From Chryseobacterium limigenitum (GTDB lineage Bacteria > Bacteroidota > Bacteroidia > Flavobacteriales > Weeksellaceae): a DNA stretch of 64,000 bases. The DNA is taken from contig NZ_FPKW01000003.1 in assembly GCF_900114875.1 (NCBI RefSeq), positions 300,592-364,591 on the forward strand, given 5' to 3'. Below, one piece after another: positions 54,330-63,779 of the stretch (position 1 is its first letter; every line of letters starts with the position of its first letter). Position numbers and translations under genes: made by a program. A model generated the notes under the pieces. It was not told where the DNA came from. It was given only the letters and a program-made list of their open reading frames with translations, and searched no databases.

Positions 54330-54350
54330 AAATGTTTTTTATATGCGGTG

Positions 54351-54358
54351 CAAAGATA
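54351..54358 (-). promoter_or_regulatory. -7 box TATCTTTG for the cysteine-synthase-like gene
   Basis: It matches TAnnTTTG on the minus strand, 21 bases before the start codon. Confidence 0.5.
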
Positions 54359-54404
54359 CAGCTTTCATATAATTTACGATTATGATTTTGATATTATTAA
54401 TAAG

Positions 54405-54424
54405 TGAATTGTCAACAGTGAATT
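54405..54424. repeat. short dispersed repeat TGAATTGTCAAC...
   Basis: TGAATTGTCAACAGTGAATT here resembles TGAATTGTCAATGGTCAATT at 57253-57272 and the inverted copy at 57314-57333. It is likely a common intergenic repeat. Confidence 0.6.
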
Positions 54425-54492
54425 ATAAATTTAAGACAAACTGGAAAAATTGGCAATGAAATGAATTGCTTTTTCACCATTGACTATTTTTA

Positions 54493-54607
54493 GAAGCTAT
54501 TTCCCGCTTTCCGCACTCGCTATTTTTTTGTTTTCGGCGGCGGCAAAGCCGCCGCCGAAAACAAAAAAATGAGCTCAAACAGATGCTCCAATCAGGGCTA
54601 GGATATT
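54493..54607. repeat. composite dispersed repeat, part A (copy 2) with perfect G+C-rich hairpin
   Basis: It shares GCTATTTCCCGCTTTCCGC (starting 54496) and ATCAGGGCTAGGAT (54591-54604) with the copy at 31151. The interior hairpin differs: 23-bp perfect arms, 54522-54544 and 54548-54570, with a GGCGGCGGC core and AAA loop. Confidence 0.88.
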
Positions 54608-54627
54608 TGTCGCCGTCAGCACTATTT

Positions 54628-54797
54628 GTCTTTGCGAGGAGCGCAGCGACGAAGCAATCTCAACTTAAAACAGAGTTAAACTTAATAATATCCTTAAATC
54701 CTTAATTCAAACTTTAATGGTTCAAATTTTAAAATATTTAAAAACATTTCAGGGGTTAAATTAGCAAGAGATTGCTTCACCTTCGGTTCGCAATGAC
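54628..54797. repeat. composite dispersed repeat, part B (inverted pair, copy 2)
   Basis: The left arm 54628-54664 (TTTGCGAGGAGCGCAGCGAC and on) and right arm 54768-54797 (GAGATTGCTTCACCTTCGGT and on) are complementary at their ends; about 100 bases lie between. It follows part A by 20 bases, as in copy 1. The right arm lies 16 bases from the stop of the LolC/E-like gene. Confidence 0.85.
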
Positions 54798-54813
54798 AGT
54801 GTAGATTAAAATT

Positions 54814-56043
54814 TTAATTATACTTAATCGCTTTAACAGGAGAAATTTTACTGATCAAATAACTAGGAATAATCAACGCCAACCCTGAAATGATCAAAAT
54901 TCCAACTGAAATTGAAACAATAGCAATAGGATTTAAATCTACAGGAACAGTACTCACGTAATAATTCTCAGGATTTAATTTAATAATTCCAAAAAACTTT
55001 TGTAATAATATCAATCCAAGACCAATAATGTTTCCATATAAAAGTCCGGGAATCATAATGATCAAAGTGTAATTGATGAAAGTTGCTCTGATTTGAGAAT
55101 TACTTGCTCCTAAAGTTTTAAGTAAACCAATAGAATTCGTTCTTTCAATGATCAAAATCAAAAGTACCATGATAATATTGATGACAACTACAACGAGCAT
55201 AATGACTATGATCAGTGCAATATTGGTGTCGAAAATACTTATCCAGTCCGTAATTTGCGGAAATTTTTCTGTTGCTTTTTCTGCGTAGTTTTTGTAACCG
55301 ATTAACTTTTCGATTTCAGGAAAATCACTGTCAATATCGTTTACGTTTTTCAGGAAAATATCAATTCCGCCTATTTCGTTGGGCTTCATATCCTGAATTT
55401 TTCTCACATGATTGATTCCGCCGATAACGAACTGTTCGTCAATCATTTTAATATCGGTTTTATAAATCCCGACTACTTCAAATTTTCTGTAAATAGGCTT
55501 CTGATCCGCTTTCGAAAATATAGTAACAATGCTGTCTTTAACCTTTAAATGAAGATCATTTGCTATTTTTTGAGAAATAGTAACGCCATTATTGTAGCCT
55601 ACTTCTGTAATCTTTGGAGTGGTTCCTGCAACAAGGAATTTTTTGAATCTCAGACTGTCAAAATCTTTTCCTACTCCTTTAAATATAATTCCCGCAAAAT
55701 TATGCTCGTTACGCATAATTCCTGTTACCATAGCGTATTTCTGAACGGTTTCTACATCAGGAATTTCTTTTATTTTAGGAATATCCAACCCCTGATTATC
55801 AAGGACGGAAGTATTGTAAGACGAGTTTGATCGTGTAGATTTTACGGTGATATGCCCACTGAAATCTGCCAGTCTTTCTTTAATCGCTTTTTTAGACCCG
55901 AAACCTGTGGAAACCGTAATCAGTGAAACGATAATTCCTAAAGCCACCGAAAGCCTGCCAATGAAGATGATAACCCTCGAAAGGTTATTTTTGTTATCTT
56001 TGGAAAACGCTATTTTTCTAGAGAAATATAAAGGAAATTTCAA
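54814..56043 (-). CDS. LolC/LolE-like FtsX-family ABC permease
   Basis: The 409-residue protein has an N-terminal helix (about residues 23-43), a large periplasmic MacB-like domain (about 50-265), and three C-terminal helices forming the FtsX permease core. It resembles LolC/E, the lipoprotein-releasing permease. A TTG start at 56043 is used: the homologous sequence begins right there (KFPLYFSRKIAFSKDNKNNLSR) and no ATG is available. The nearest upstream start would lie inside the divergent gene. No ATPase partner is adjacent. Confidence 0.87.
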   Translation of the reverse strand: MKFPLYFSRKIAFSKDNKNNLSRVIIFIGRLSVALGIIVSLITVSTGFGSKKAIKERLADFSGHITVKSTRSNSSYNTSVLDNQGLDIPKIKEIPDVETVQKYAMVTGIMRNEHNFAGIIFKGVGKDFDSLRFKKFLVAGTTPKITEVGYNNGVTISQKIANDLHLKVKDSIVTIFSKADQKPIYRKFEVVGIYKTDIKMIDEQFVIGGINHVRKIQDMKPNEIGGIDIFLKNVNDIDSDFPEIEKLIGYKNYAEKATEKFPQITDWISIFDTNIALIIVIMLVVVVINIIMVLLILIIERTNSIGLLKTLGASNSQIRATFINYTLIIMIPGLLYGNIIGLGLILLQKFFGIIKLNPENYYVSTVPVDLNPIAIVSISVGILIISGLALIIPSYLISKISPVKAIKYN

Positions 56044-56047
56044 GCTT

Positions 56048-57244
56048 ATGAATTTAGATTTCAAAATTAAAAATTTACTTCTGATTTGCCTAATTTTTTT
56101 AGGAGTATTCAATCAGTATTATTCTCAAACGGGTCATATTGGTAGTTTTAAAACCGGTGCAGACCGTCCTGAAGTATATTTACCATTGTTAAAAGGAAAA
56201 ACAATCGGGATTGTGACCAACCAAACAGGTTTGATGAATGACAAGACTCATTTGGTAGATTTTTTAGTTAAAAATAATATTAAAATAAAATCAATTTTTG
56301 CTCCGGAACATGGTTTCAGAGGCGATGCGGATGCTGGAGAAAAAGTGAAAAACGGTGTAGACGTAAAAACGGGAATTCCGATCGTTTCTTTATACGGAAA
56401 TAATAAAAAACCAAGGCCCGAGCAATTGAAAGGACTTGATATTGTAATTTTTGATATTCAGGATGTTGGAGCTAGGTTTTACACTTATATTTCTACGTTA
56501 ACGTATTTAATGGAAGCCGGAGCGGAAAATAATGTGGAGATCATGGTTTTAGATAGACCAAATCCTCATGATGGTTACACGGACGGACCTGTTTTAAAGA
56601 AAAAATGGATGAGTTTTGTGGGAATGCATGAAATTCCTGTGGTTTACGGATTGACAATTGGAGAATACGGAAAAATGGTTAACGGTGAAAAGTGGCTGAA
56701 AAATGGAGTTCAGGCAAAATATACTTTGATCCAGATGCAAAATTATCATAAGAAACTGCGTTATCCAATTTTAGATAAACCATCTCCGAATTTACCGAAT
56801 GATAAATCAATCAATTTATATCCGAGTTTATGTTTTTTTGAGGGAACTCAGGTTTCTGCAGGAAGAGGAACAGATTTACCTTTTCAGGTTTATGGTTCTC
56901 CATGGACAAAAGATCTGCCTTATAAGTTTACTCCAAAACCCAACTTTGGTGCAAAAGATCCCTTCTTAAACGGTAAATTATGTTACGGTGAAAATCTTTC
57001 GAATTATCCTACAGATTTAAGAGAATTAAATCTTGAATGGGTAATTAAAGCGTATAAAAACTATAAAAATTCTGATCAGGACTTTTTCCTTAAAAATTTA
57101 TGGTTTGATACTTTAGCCGGAACCGATGAGTTGAGAAAACAAATCATCGCCGGAAAATCTATCAAAGAAATTAAAAATTCCTGGAAGGCAGATTTAGATA
57201 AATTCGAGAAAATAAGAACGAAATACGTTGTTTACGAAAACTGA
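56048..57244 (+). CDS. NamZ-type exo-beta-N-acetylmuramidase (DUF1343)
   Basis: The 398-residue protein has a signal peptide (to about residue 25) and the DUF1343 pattern: IGIVTNQTGLM, SIFAPEHGFRGDADAGEK with the likely catalytic glutamate, PIVSLYG, FDIQDVGARFYTYISTL, and NLPNDKSINLYPSLCFFEGTQVSAGRGTDLPFQ. NamZ enzymes release MurNAc from peptidoglycan ends during cell wall recycling. ATG 56048 is chosen because it starts the signal peptide. It lies 4 bases from the divergent permease start, so both promoters must lie inside coding sequence. Confidence 0.9.
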   Translation: MNLDFKIKNLLLICLIFLGVFNQYYSQTGHIGSFKTGADRPEVYLPLLKGKTIGIVTNQTGLMNDKTHLVDFLVKNNIKIKSIFAPEHGFRGDADAGEKVKNGVDVKTGIPIVSLYGNNKKPRPEQLKGLDIVIFDIQDVGARFYTYISTLTYLMEAGAENNVEIMVLDRPNPHDGYTDGPVLKKKWMSFVGMHEIPVVYGLTIGEYGKMVNGEKWLKNGVQAKYTLIQMQNYHKKLRYPILDKPSPNLPNDKSINLYPSLCFFEGTQVSAGRGTDLPFQVYGSPWTKDLPYKFTPKPNFGAKDPFLNGKLCYGENLSNYPTDLRELNLEWVIKAYKNYKNSDQDFFLKNLWFDTLAGTDELRKQIIAGKSIKEIKNSWKADLDKFEKIRTKYVVYEN

Positions 57245-57252
57245 TGAAAAAG

Positions 57253-57333
57253 TGAATTGTCAATGGTCAATTTGGCTATGCCAGTCAATTTTAAGATTCA
57301 CAAGCGCAAAGCGAATTCACTATTGACAATTCA
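57253..57333. repeat. inverted repeat between convergent genes
   Basis: TGAATTGTCAATGGTCAATT (57253-57272) and the complement of TGAATTGTCAATAGTGAATT (57314-57333) form an imperfect stem. It may act as a terminator for both genes. Confidence 0.6.
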
Positions 57334-57341
57334 TATTCTGA

Positions 57342-57548
57342 CTAATCAAAATCCGGCGGCGGAGTTTTATCATCTTTACCTTTATTCAAGATAAAAAGTC
57401 CGATCGTTAAACCGATAACTCCTGCACCTGCTATCATTAAAGCACTTTGTAATTTATCAGCCTGATCATTTCCGATGAAATTCATTAAAAAAAGAATAAC
57501 AAAAGTGATGGCTGATATTATAATATGGTTTCTTCCGAAAAGTTTCAT
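57342..57548 (-). CDS. small two-helix membrane protein
   Basis: The 68-residue protein has two transmembrane segments (about residues 7-24 and 35-54) and a short C-terminal KGKDDKTPPPDFD tail. No family recognised. It follows the DUF3575 gene by four bases, in one operon. Confidence 0.75.
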   Translation of the reverse strand: MKLFGRNHIIISAITFVILFLMNFIGNDQADKLQSALMIAGAGVIGLTIGLFILNKGKDDKTPPPDFD

Positions 57549-57552
57549 TGTA

Positions 57553-58143
57553 TTATTTTAATTTATAAGAGATCATGATTCCCCCTCTGTACGGGATGAT
57601 TTCACCGCTTTTGTTCCATCCTTCTGCTCCTTCATATCTTACAAAACCATCAGGCGGAATATTTTCGTATCCGTGATAGAAGCCTTGAGAAGTTCCTCCT
57701 CCTGCAAAAATATCAATATTCCATCTTTCCTTCCATTGAAATTGATAGCCAACTGTGGCGCCTAGCATTATATTAAATCCACGTTGAAATTTTTCTGATC
57801 CGCTGTAATTCCACTTAGTAAGATCAAATACTCCTAACCCTGCATTCACTCCTAAATACCAATGTTTAAAAGCTTCCTGAAAATAATATCTTCCTTCAAG
57901 ATGCCCCATATAAACCTGAGCGTGTCTTCCTGCAAAAGATTTCCACGGAGAAACAAAAACATCACCTTGTAAGGTATATTTATGGCTTAACTGATATTCT
58001 AAGCCTACATTCAGCATTCCAACAGGAAGAAATAGGGCATTTCCTTTTATGTATAAGCTTTTTTCGCTTTCCTGCTCCTGAGCGCTTAGAGCTCCTAATA
58101 AAAATAAGGTTAGGAATCCTGTAAGAAATTTAATTTTCAACAT
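57553..58143 (-). CDS. DUF3575 outer membrane beta-barrel protein
   Basis: The 196-residue product has a signal peptide (to about residue 21, ALSAQ) and alternating aromatic strands (LNVGLEYQLSHKYTLQGDVFVSPW, HLEGRYYFQEAFKHWYLGVNAGLG), ending IPYRGGIMISYKLK. This fits the DUF3575 small barrel family. It lies between a thioredoxin-like gene (3-base gap) and the small membrane protein gene. Confidence 0.88.
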   Translation of the reverse strand: MLKIKFLTGFLTLFLLGALSAQEQESEKSLYIKGNALFLPVGMLNVGLEYQLSHKYTLQGDVFVSPWKSFAGRHAQVYMGHLEGRYYFQEAFKHWYLGVNAGLGVFDLTKWNYSGSEKFQRGFNIMLGATVGYQFQWKERWNIDIFAGGGTSQGFYHGYENIPPDGFVRYEGAEGWNKSGEIIPYRGGIMISYKLK

Positions 58144-58146
58144 TTG

Positions 58147-59322
58147 TTATTTTATTTGTTTTAATAACCCTTCTGCCAGAGTAGAATCTTTTTGAGACTG
58201 AGATGCTATATTTTTTGCCATTTCAGCATAGGTTTTTGCCATTTCATTATTTCCCGTCAAGAAATAAAGTCTTGCCAAAATATAAGTATTTTCTGATGTT
58301 TCACCTCTCATTACAGATTTTTCTGCCCATTCAAGAGCTTTCTTTAATGATGATGGAGTTTTCACATGTTCAGAAAAAATCCATGCTGTTTTTAGTAGTT
58401 CGTTTGGTTCAAAAGAATCAGAATTTTTATAATATTCTAGCGCTGTTTTTTCGTATTCAGGAAAATTCGCGTTTTGTTCGTAATAACTTAATTTTGTTTG
58501 ATTAAGCTTAGTCTGAGCATCAATTTTTCCTATCAAAGGCTCTGCTATTTTCATGAAATACTCGTCGTTGATCTTTTTATTTTTATCATCAATAGATTGC
58601 TCAACAACTTTTGCCAGTTTTAACTGATTATCAAATTCTTTGTAAGTTTCCTCGGGTAAAAATTTAATGATTTCTGCTTTTTTCGAACTGAAAATTTTAT
58701 AATTTAAATCTTCGGTAGACTTTAAAAAGAAGAATAAAAATCCGATATCGTCTTTTGAAAGTTCGTCGGTTTTCTTTTTATTTTCAAAATATCTTTCAGA
58801 GGCTTTTTTGGCGAAATCAAAATCGGTTGTTGAATTTAATTTCATGATATTGATTAAAAATTCAGGATCTTTTTCCCCTTGTGCAAAACGTTCTTTTAGA
58901 GAACCTTTCTTGTTATTTGGAGAGTTAACTTCTTTGGCCATAGACAAGAAAAGACTTTCTTCCATATAACCGAGATTTTGAGAAACCAATTCTCCGTCAC
59001 CGTTTAAGAACAGATAAGTCGGGTAAGAACGGACTCCGTATTTTGCAGCGATCTCTCTTCCCTCACCTTTCTCCATATCAAATCTTGCATTCACAAAACT
59101 GGAGTTGAAATAATCTCCGACAGACTTTTGAGTAAATATATTTTTCTCCATCATTTTACACGGGCCACACCAAGAAGCGTAAGCGTCAATAAAAACAATC
59201 TTGTTTTCTTTTTTTGCCTTGGCAATAAGATCTTTAAACGGTAACTCCTGAAACTGTATTGCTTCCTGAGCAAATATTATGATGGTAGAGAATATAAATA
59301 ATCCAGAGATGATCTTCTTCAT
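58147..59322 (-). CDS. secreted thioredoxin-like protein with helical C-terminal domain
   Basis: The 391-residue protein has a signal peptide (to about residue 19, IIFAQ), a thioredoxin fold (about 25-135) with redox motif WCGPC, cysteines 52 and 55, and cis-proline in VRSYPTY. The helical TPR-like tail runs about 145-391. It probably acts as a periplasmic disulfide reductase. It is upstream of the DUF3575 gene in the same unit. Confidence 0.9.
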   Translation of the reverse strand: MKKIISGLFIFSTIIIFAQEAIQFQELPFKDLIAKAKKENKIVFIDAYASWCGPCKMMEKNIFTQKSVGDYFNSSFVNARFDMEKGEGREIAAKYGVRSYPTYLFLNGDGELVSQNLGYMEESLFLSMAKEVNSPNNKKGSLKERFAQGEKDPEFLINIMKLNSTTDFDFAKKASERYFENKKKTDELSKDDIGFLFFFLKSTEDLNYKIFSSKKAEIIKFLPEETYKEFDNQLKLAKVVEQSIDDKNKKINDEYFMKIAEPLIGKIDAQTKLNQTKLSYYEQNANFPEYEKTALEYYKNSDSFEPNELLKTAWIFSEHVKTPSSLKKALEWAEKSVMRGETSENTYILARLYFLTGNNEMAKTYAEMAKNIASQSQKDSTLAEGLLKQIK

Positions 59323-59540
59323 GTTTGATTTAAAATTAAAAAAGCGAATATACTTATTTTCAATGTAAATGGAAGATGAATAATATTGAAAGTATGATTT
59401 GTTTTTATATATTAAAATAATAACTGAGGTATAAAATGTTATAAGATTTTAATGAAAATATAAGAAATGAACGGTTATTTTTCTTTTATTTACAATGATT
59501 GATTTTTTATTCTTTATTGATTAAAATTCAGGCATAATTA

Positions 59541-59567
59541 AAAAACCGCCTTTGGGAGAGGCGGCTT
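59541..59567 (-). terminator. terminator after the T9SS repeat protein gene
   Basis: AGCCGCCT / AGGCGGT-type arms (59544-59551, 59559-59567) are followed on the minus strand by TTTTT. The remainder of the 59323-59594 gap is A/T-rich, with nothing recognised. Confidence 0.8.
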
Positions 59568-59594
59568 AAGGATTGTGAAAAAATGTTAAAGAAG

Positions 59595-61910
59595 CTATTT
59601 TTTGATAACTTTTTTAATTATTGTTGGTGTATTTGGCTGATCAATTTTCAGAAGATAAACTCCTTTCGTTAAACCGGAAATATCTATACTTGATTTGTTT
59701 TCTGAAGTTAAAACCAACTGTCCTGCTGCGCTGTAGATCGTTACTTTAAACTTCGTATAATTTTTACCTGATTTAATATTGATCACGTCCTGAGCCGGAT
59801 TCGGATAAATACTGATATCATCTTTTATAATACCCGGATTTGAAGTTCCTAAGTTTGTGAAAGAAATAACATCTTTTAAAATTCCTAAAGAATAAGTCGT
59901 TAAATATATCTCAACAGTTGTAGCGTCTACAAAACGGGCTGTACCGTCTATAACCACTGTGCTGAAATAGTTTGAAGCCGTTTTTTCCTGCCAGCTTGTT
60001 CCTCCATTGTTGGTATAAATTACCTTTGGAGGAGTCGATAAATACGTGTTGGTAATTCCTATGATCTGTCCGTTTTGTTTTGTTGAGTGTTCAACTTTAT
60101 TTACCATTCCGTCGTGGATCTTAGACCATGTATTTCCTGCATCAATTGAAGTGTAGATGCCATTTGAAGCGGCCATTGTGTACTGACTTGCATTTAATGG
60201 ATTCTGAACTAAACTTAAAGCAATATTCGGAAGTATTAAGCCTTGTAAGCCTGCCGTAATTTCCGTCCATGAGGTTCCGCTGTTTGTTGTTTTAAACAAT
60301 CTGTTACCAACAGTTACCAATACTTCATTGGAGTTGTTTTGATTTACTTTAATTCCATAAATATAATCTTCGTTGTAAGGTAAAGTGATGATGTTATTTA
60401 CCGGATTTCCTATATTTGTAAGGTCAGATTTTATCAAAGTTGCATTGACACCATTGAAAGTTGCGATCCAGGCAATATTTTTATTGGACGGATCTGTTTC
60501 CGCAGCAGTAAAACCTAAGTCAAGAGTGTTGTAAAAAGGAGTTACTGTAGCTCCATAATCATCACTTACATTGATGTTATTTGATTTATAGGTGTAGACT
60601 CTTCCTGCATGCTTTTTGTCGATGAACATTAAGCCAATTTTTCCGCCCAGCGGGGTTTGGTTAAGAGGCATTACGTTGATTGGCGTTTCCTGATTGTTGG
60701 TAAGGTTTTTCACGGTATAGCCATATTGTACTCCGTACATTAACTTATCAGTACCGTTGTCATTAATTATATTTATTTTTCCCATTCCATTAAAAAAAGG
60801 ATTTGCAATGGAAGTAAGCGTTACCCCTCCGTCTGAAGAGAATTTTGGAAAAAGGTTGTTAGAAATAATAACATTATTTAAGTTATTAGGATCAAATGAA
60901 GCATCAATTCCATAAAAATAAGAACTTCCGTCTGTTGAACCTGCATGCGGAGTGGTTGTCCAGGTGATTCCGTCATCTGTTGTTACTACAACTCTGTCGT
61001 CAGCTAAAACAACTACGTGACCCGGTTTGTAAGGATTTATTTCAATTTTCGGAACATTTTTTGCGCCAAAATTACTGGTAGACCATATAATACCTGTTTG
61101 TTCTGTCCACGTATTTCCTGCATCTGTCGATTTGTAAACCGCCTCATGCTGGGCTGGAAACCCCCAAGTAATACCACTCCCTACGTACATAATATCCGGA
61201 TTAACAGGATTGATGGCGATTGACTGTAGAATAAGTCCGTTAAGTTTTTCTGTCCAAGTTGCCCCTGCATCTGTTGATTTTAGTAAACCTCCATCTACAT
61301 TTCCGGGACCTCCGTTACGAACAATATAAAGTTTTTGAGGGTCTGTAGGATCCATGATAGCGTCGTTTAAAAAAACGTTTTCATAATTTGCAGCATCAAA
61401 AACCTTCGTCCAGGTAGTTCCGCCGTTGGTAGTTTTGAAAAACTTATCATTGTCTCCTTTTGTGAACATAGTCGCGGTGTCCATGTTACCGTTATCAAGA
61501 ATAGAATAATTGCTAATGCTTCCAATAGTTTCGTTGGGAGGTATATTGTATTCTTTTAAAACACTTAAAGATTGTAGATCTAATAGGATCACCTTGTTAA
61601 GTGAGCTCCCGAGACCAAAATATTGGATAAAACTTAGTGCTGTACCATTATTCGTAAGTCTCATTTGCGAAATATTTGGCACAGATTGCGGATAGGGGAG
61701 AGTGTATAAGACATTCCAGCTTGTTCCACTGTCGTTGGAGACCATAATGTGCTTATCAATATAAGTCGTTGCGTAAATTTTGTTGGGAACAGTTTTGTCG
61801 TAAACAAAATTTCGTAACTGTCCATATTCCGGATTTCCTGCAAAGCTTACCTGCGCATAGGTAAATTGCAGAATCAGAATAAAAAATAGGATAAATGCTT
61901 TTTTCTTCAT
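59595..61910 (-). CDS. T9SS-sorted BNR/sortilin-like propeller protein
   Basis: The 771-residue protein has a signal peptide (to about residue 19, TYAQ). It has many repeated blades of the type KSTDAGATWTEKLNGL, KSTDAGNTWTEQTGI and KTTNSGTSWTEIT (Asp-box, sortilin/VPS10-like), about residues 40-670. A C-terminal T9SS sorting domain follows (ISIYPNPAQDVINI to GVYLLKIDQ). The propeller is expected on the surface or outside. Ligand unknown; no catalytic residues for a glycosidase were noticed. A minus-strand -7 box TAGATTTG lies at 61937-61944. Confidence 0.9.
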   Translation of the reverse strand: MKKKAFILFFILILQFTYAQVSFAGNPEYGQLRNFVYDKTVPNKIYATTYIDKHIMVSNDSGTSWNVLYTLPYPQSVPNISQMRLTNNGTALSFIQYFGLGSSLNKVILLDLQSLSVLKEYNIPPNETIGSISNYSILDNGNMDTATMFTKGDNDKFFKTTNGGTTWTKVFDAANYENVFLNDAIMDPTDPQKLYIVRNGGPGNVDGGLLKSTDAGATWTEKLNGLILQSIAINPVNPDIMYVGSGITWGFPAQHEAVYKSTDAGNTWTEQTGIIWSTSNFGAKNVPKIEINPYKPGHVVVLADDRVVVTTDDGITWTTTPHAGSTDGSSYFYGIDASFDPNNLNNVIISNNLFPKFSSDGGVTLTSIANPFFNGMGKINIINDNGTDKLMYGVQYGYTVKNLTNNQETPINVMPLNQTPLGGKIGLMFIDKKHAGRVYTYKSNNINVSDDYGATVTPFYNTLDLGFTAAETDPSNKNIAWIATFNGVNATLIKSDLTNIGNPVNNIITLPYNEDYIYGIKVNQNNSNEVLVTVGNRLFKTTNSGTSWTEITAGLQGLILPNIALSLVQNPLNASQYTMAASNGIYTSIDAGNTWSKIHDGMVNKVEHSTKQNGQIIGITNTYLSTPPKVIYTNNGGTSWQEKTASNYFSTVVIDGTARFVDATTVEIYLTTYSLGILKDVISFTNLGTSNPGIIKDDISIYPNPAQDVINIKSGKNYTKFKVTIYSAAGQLVLTSENKSSIDISGLTKGVYLLKIDQPNTPTIIKKVIKK

Positions 61911-61936
61911 AATAACTGTCTATTGATTAATAGACA

Positions 61937-61944
61937 CAAATCTA
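61937..61944 (-). promoter_or_regulatory. -7 box TAGATTTG for the T9SS repeat protein gene
   Basis: It matches TAnnTTTG on the minus strand, 26 bases before the start codon. Confidence 0.5.
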
Positions 61945-62020
61945 TTGTTTGAAAAAAAAAATAAGCTAAATCCCGAGGGAAATAGTAAGACGGGAACTAG
62001 AAAAAATGTGACTCCTTTAT

Positions 62021-63658
62021 TTAAATATTTGATAAATAGCTATATAGGTCGTTTGAGTTGATGAGGTTTAATTTCTTAGAAACTCTTTCTTTTCTTTTTC
62101 GGCAGGCTTCAATGGTGATATTGAAGATGGAAGAAATTTCTTTGGTTGATAGATTCATATAAATGTAACTGATATATCGGATATCATTCAAAGTAAGATT
62201 GGGGTGTTTCTCTTTTAAGTTGTCGATAAACTTGCTGTTGATCTTTTCGAAGTGGATTAAAAAATCATCGTCATTACTATCTTCTTTGGTAAGAATTAAT
62301 TTTAACTGATCCAATTGTTGAGAAAGCTGATCATTTTTAATGATCTCAGGATTCTTTTTCAGTTTAAGAATATATTCCTCAATTTTATCATTTCTTTGAG
62401 CAATATGGATAGCATTTACAGCTAATTTCCGGTTTCTGCTTTCCAGTTCGTTTTTGAGTTTTTCTTTTTCCAGAAGAGCTTCGGTTTCCTTTTCTTTGAT
62501 CTGTTGTTCGAGTAAAAGGTTATCGTTTTCTTTATTTTTTAATTCTAATGTGATGATTTGTTGGTTTCGCTCGGCAATGGTTCTTTTTTGTTGGTTTTTT
62601 AAATAAAGTGTTCTGAACAGCCAGCTTAATAGAGCCAAAAGCGAAATACAAAATGCTGCAATGTAAAATTTTAACCTTTTTTCGCTTTTAAGTTCCTTTT
62701 GAGAGTCCTGAAGTTTTATTTTGATTTCACTGTTTTGGTACATCGCCTGATTCTTGGTAGCACTTAGTGAATCTTTTACGGTAATTATTGAGTCTTTATA
62801 TTGTAGAGCTTTGTTATAATCCCCCATACTGAAATAAAGGCTCGAAAACTGATTATAAATATCTTTTTCATTACTGTAATTTAGATTCTCTTCCTGGGAT
62901 TTTTCTACATAATAAAGAGCTTTATCGTTTTGTTTCTTACCTTGATGAGCTTTAGAAAGGATCAACAAAGCTGAAATTCTGTGATCTATGGATTCTTTAT
63001 CTTTTAGTTTATTTAATAAAGGTTTAAGAATAATAAAAACGTTATCATACTCTTTTCTTTCCAGAAAATTTTTGGCTTCCACGATATCCAGATCTGTATT
63101 AAACCTTGTGTTGTTTTTTTTAGTCAAAGCAGCCCTGGCAATTTTCACATATTCTAAAGCGCGGTCTAGTTGATGGGTGATATTGTAAAGATCTGCTAAG
63201 TTGGCGGCATATATAGCAATCCCAATATAATCCTTATTCAATGTAGCTAAGTCGTAGGCTCTTTTCTGATGTTTTTCAGATTCTTTATATTTTCCCTGTT
63301 GTAGGTAAACGAGGGCGATGTTGTTTAAAACGGTCATTTCACGGTCGCTCTTCAAATATTTTACAGCAATGGAGTAGGCTTCTAAATAAGAATCTAAAGC
63401 TGTACTGTAGTCGGACATTTGATAATAATTAAGTCCAATACAGTTTGTAGTGATGAATTGCTGTTGGTACAAACTATTTTGTTCGGCAATTTTTTGGGCT
63501 TCGGCAAAAATTTCTAAAGAGGTAGAATGATCTTTTTTATATAGAGCATCAATTCCTTGTTTTATTAAAGCATCGCAATGTTCTGCAGAGTCATTTTTTT
63601 TGGCAAGAATATGACCTGATGATAAAATAAACAAGAATAACAAAATAAGATGCTTCAT
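62021..63658 (-). CDS. TPR-transmembrane-HTH regulator
   Basis: The 545-residue protein has a signal peptide (to about residue 19), TPR repeats (about 25-300), one transmembrane helix (about 325-348), a coiled coil (about 355-445), and a LuxR-like HTH at the end (LTLNDIRYISYIYMNLSTKEISSIFNITIEACRKRKERVS). This architecture is the Bacteroidota one-membrane regulator class, which senses in the periplasm and binds DNA inside. Targets unknown; the upstream T9SS gene on the same strand is a neighbour only. Confidence 0.9.
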   Translation of the reverse strand: MKHLILLFLFILSSGHILAKKNDSAEHCDALIKQGIDALYKKDHSTSLEIFAEAQKIAEQNSLYQQQFITTNCIGLNYYQMSDYSTALDSYLEAYSIAVKYLKSDREMTVLNNIALVYLQQGKYKESEKHQKRAYDLATLNKDYIGIAIYAANLADLYNITHQLDRALEYVKIARAALTKKNNTRFNTDLDIVEAKNFLERKEYDNVFIILKPLLNKLKDKESIDHRISALLILSKAHQGKKQNDKALYYVEKSQEENLNYSNEKDIYNQFSSLYFSMGDYNKALQYKDSIITVKDSLSATKNQAMYQNSEIKIKLQDSQKELKSEKRLKFYIAAFCISLLALLSWLFRTLYLKNQQKRTIAERNQQIITLELKNKENDNLLLEQQIKEKETEALLEKEKLKNELESRNRKLAVNAIHIAQRNDKIEEYILKLKKNPEIIKNDQLSQQLDQLKLILTKEDSNDDDFLIHFEKINSKFIDNLKEKHPNLTLNDIRYISYIYMNLSTKEISSIFNITIEACRKRKERVSKKLNLINSNDLYSYLSNI

Positions 63659-63745
63659 CGTAAATGTGTACCTAAAAGTAATTTAATTAATGTATAAATC
63701 CCAATTTGCAATTAAAATTACGCAAAAACGGATCAATCTCAAAAG

Positions 63746-63775
63746 TTGGGGAGGAAAAAAATATTGCTAATTTTG
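63746..63775 (+). promoter_or_regulatory. promoter TTG-N19-TAATTTTG of the IS transposase
   Basis: TTG at 63746-63748 and TAATTTTG at 63768-63775 are 19 bases apart, a full match to the Bacteroidota consensus. The -7 box ends four bases before the ATG at 63780, so the transcript would be nearly leaderless. Confidence 0.65.
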
Positions 63776-63779
63776 TGGA

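Noticed and set aside
55847..56047. Upstream extension of the NamZ-type gene
   Set aside because: It is antisense to the permease N-terminus and puts the signal peptide in the interior; ATG 56048 begins a clean signal peptide.
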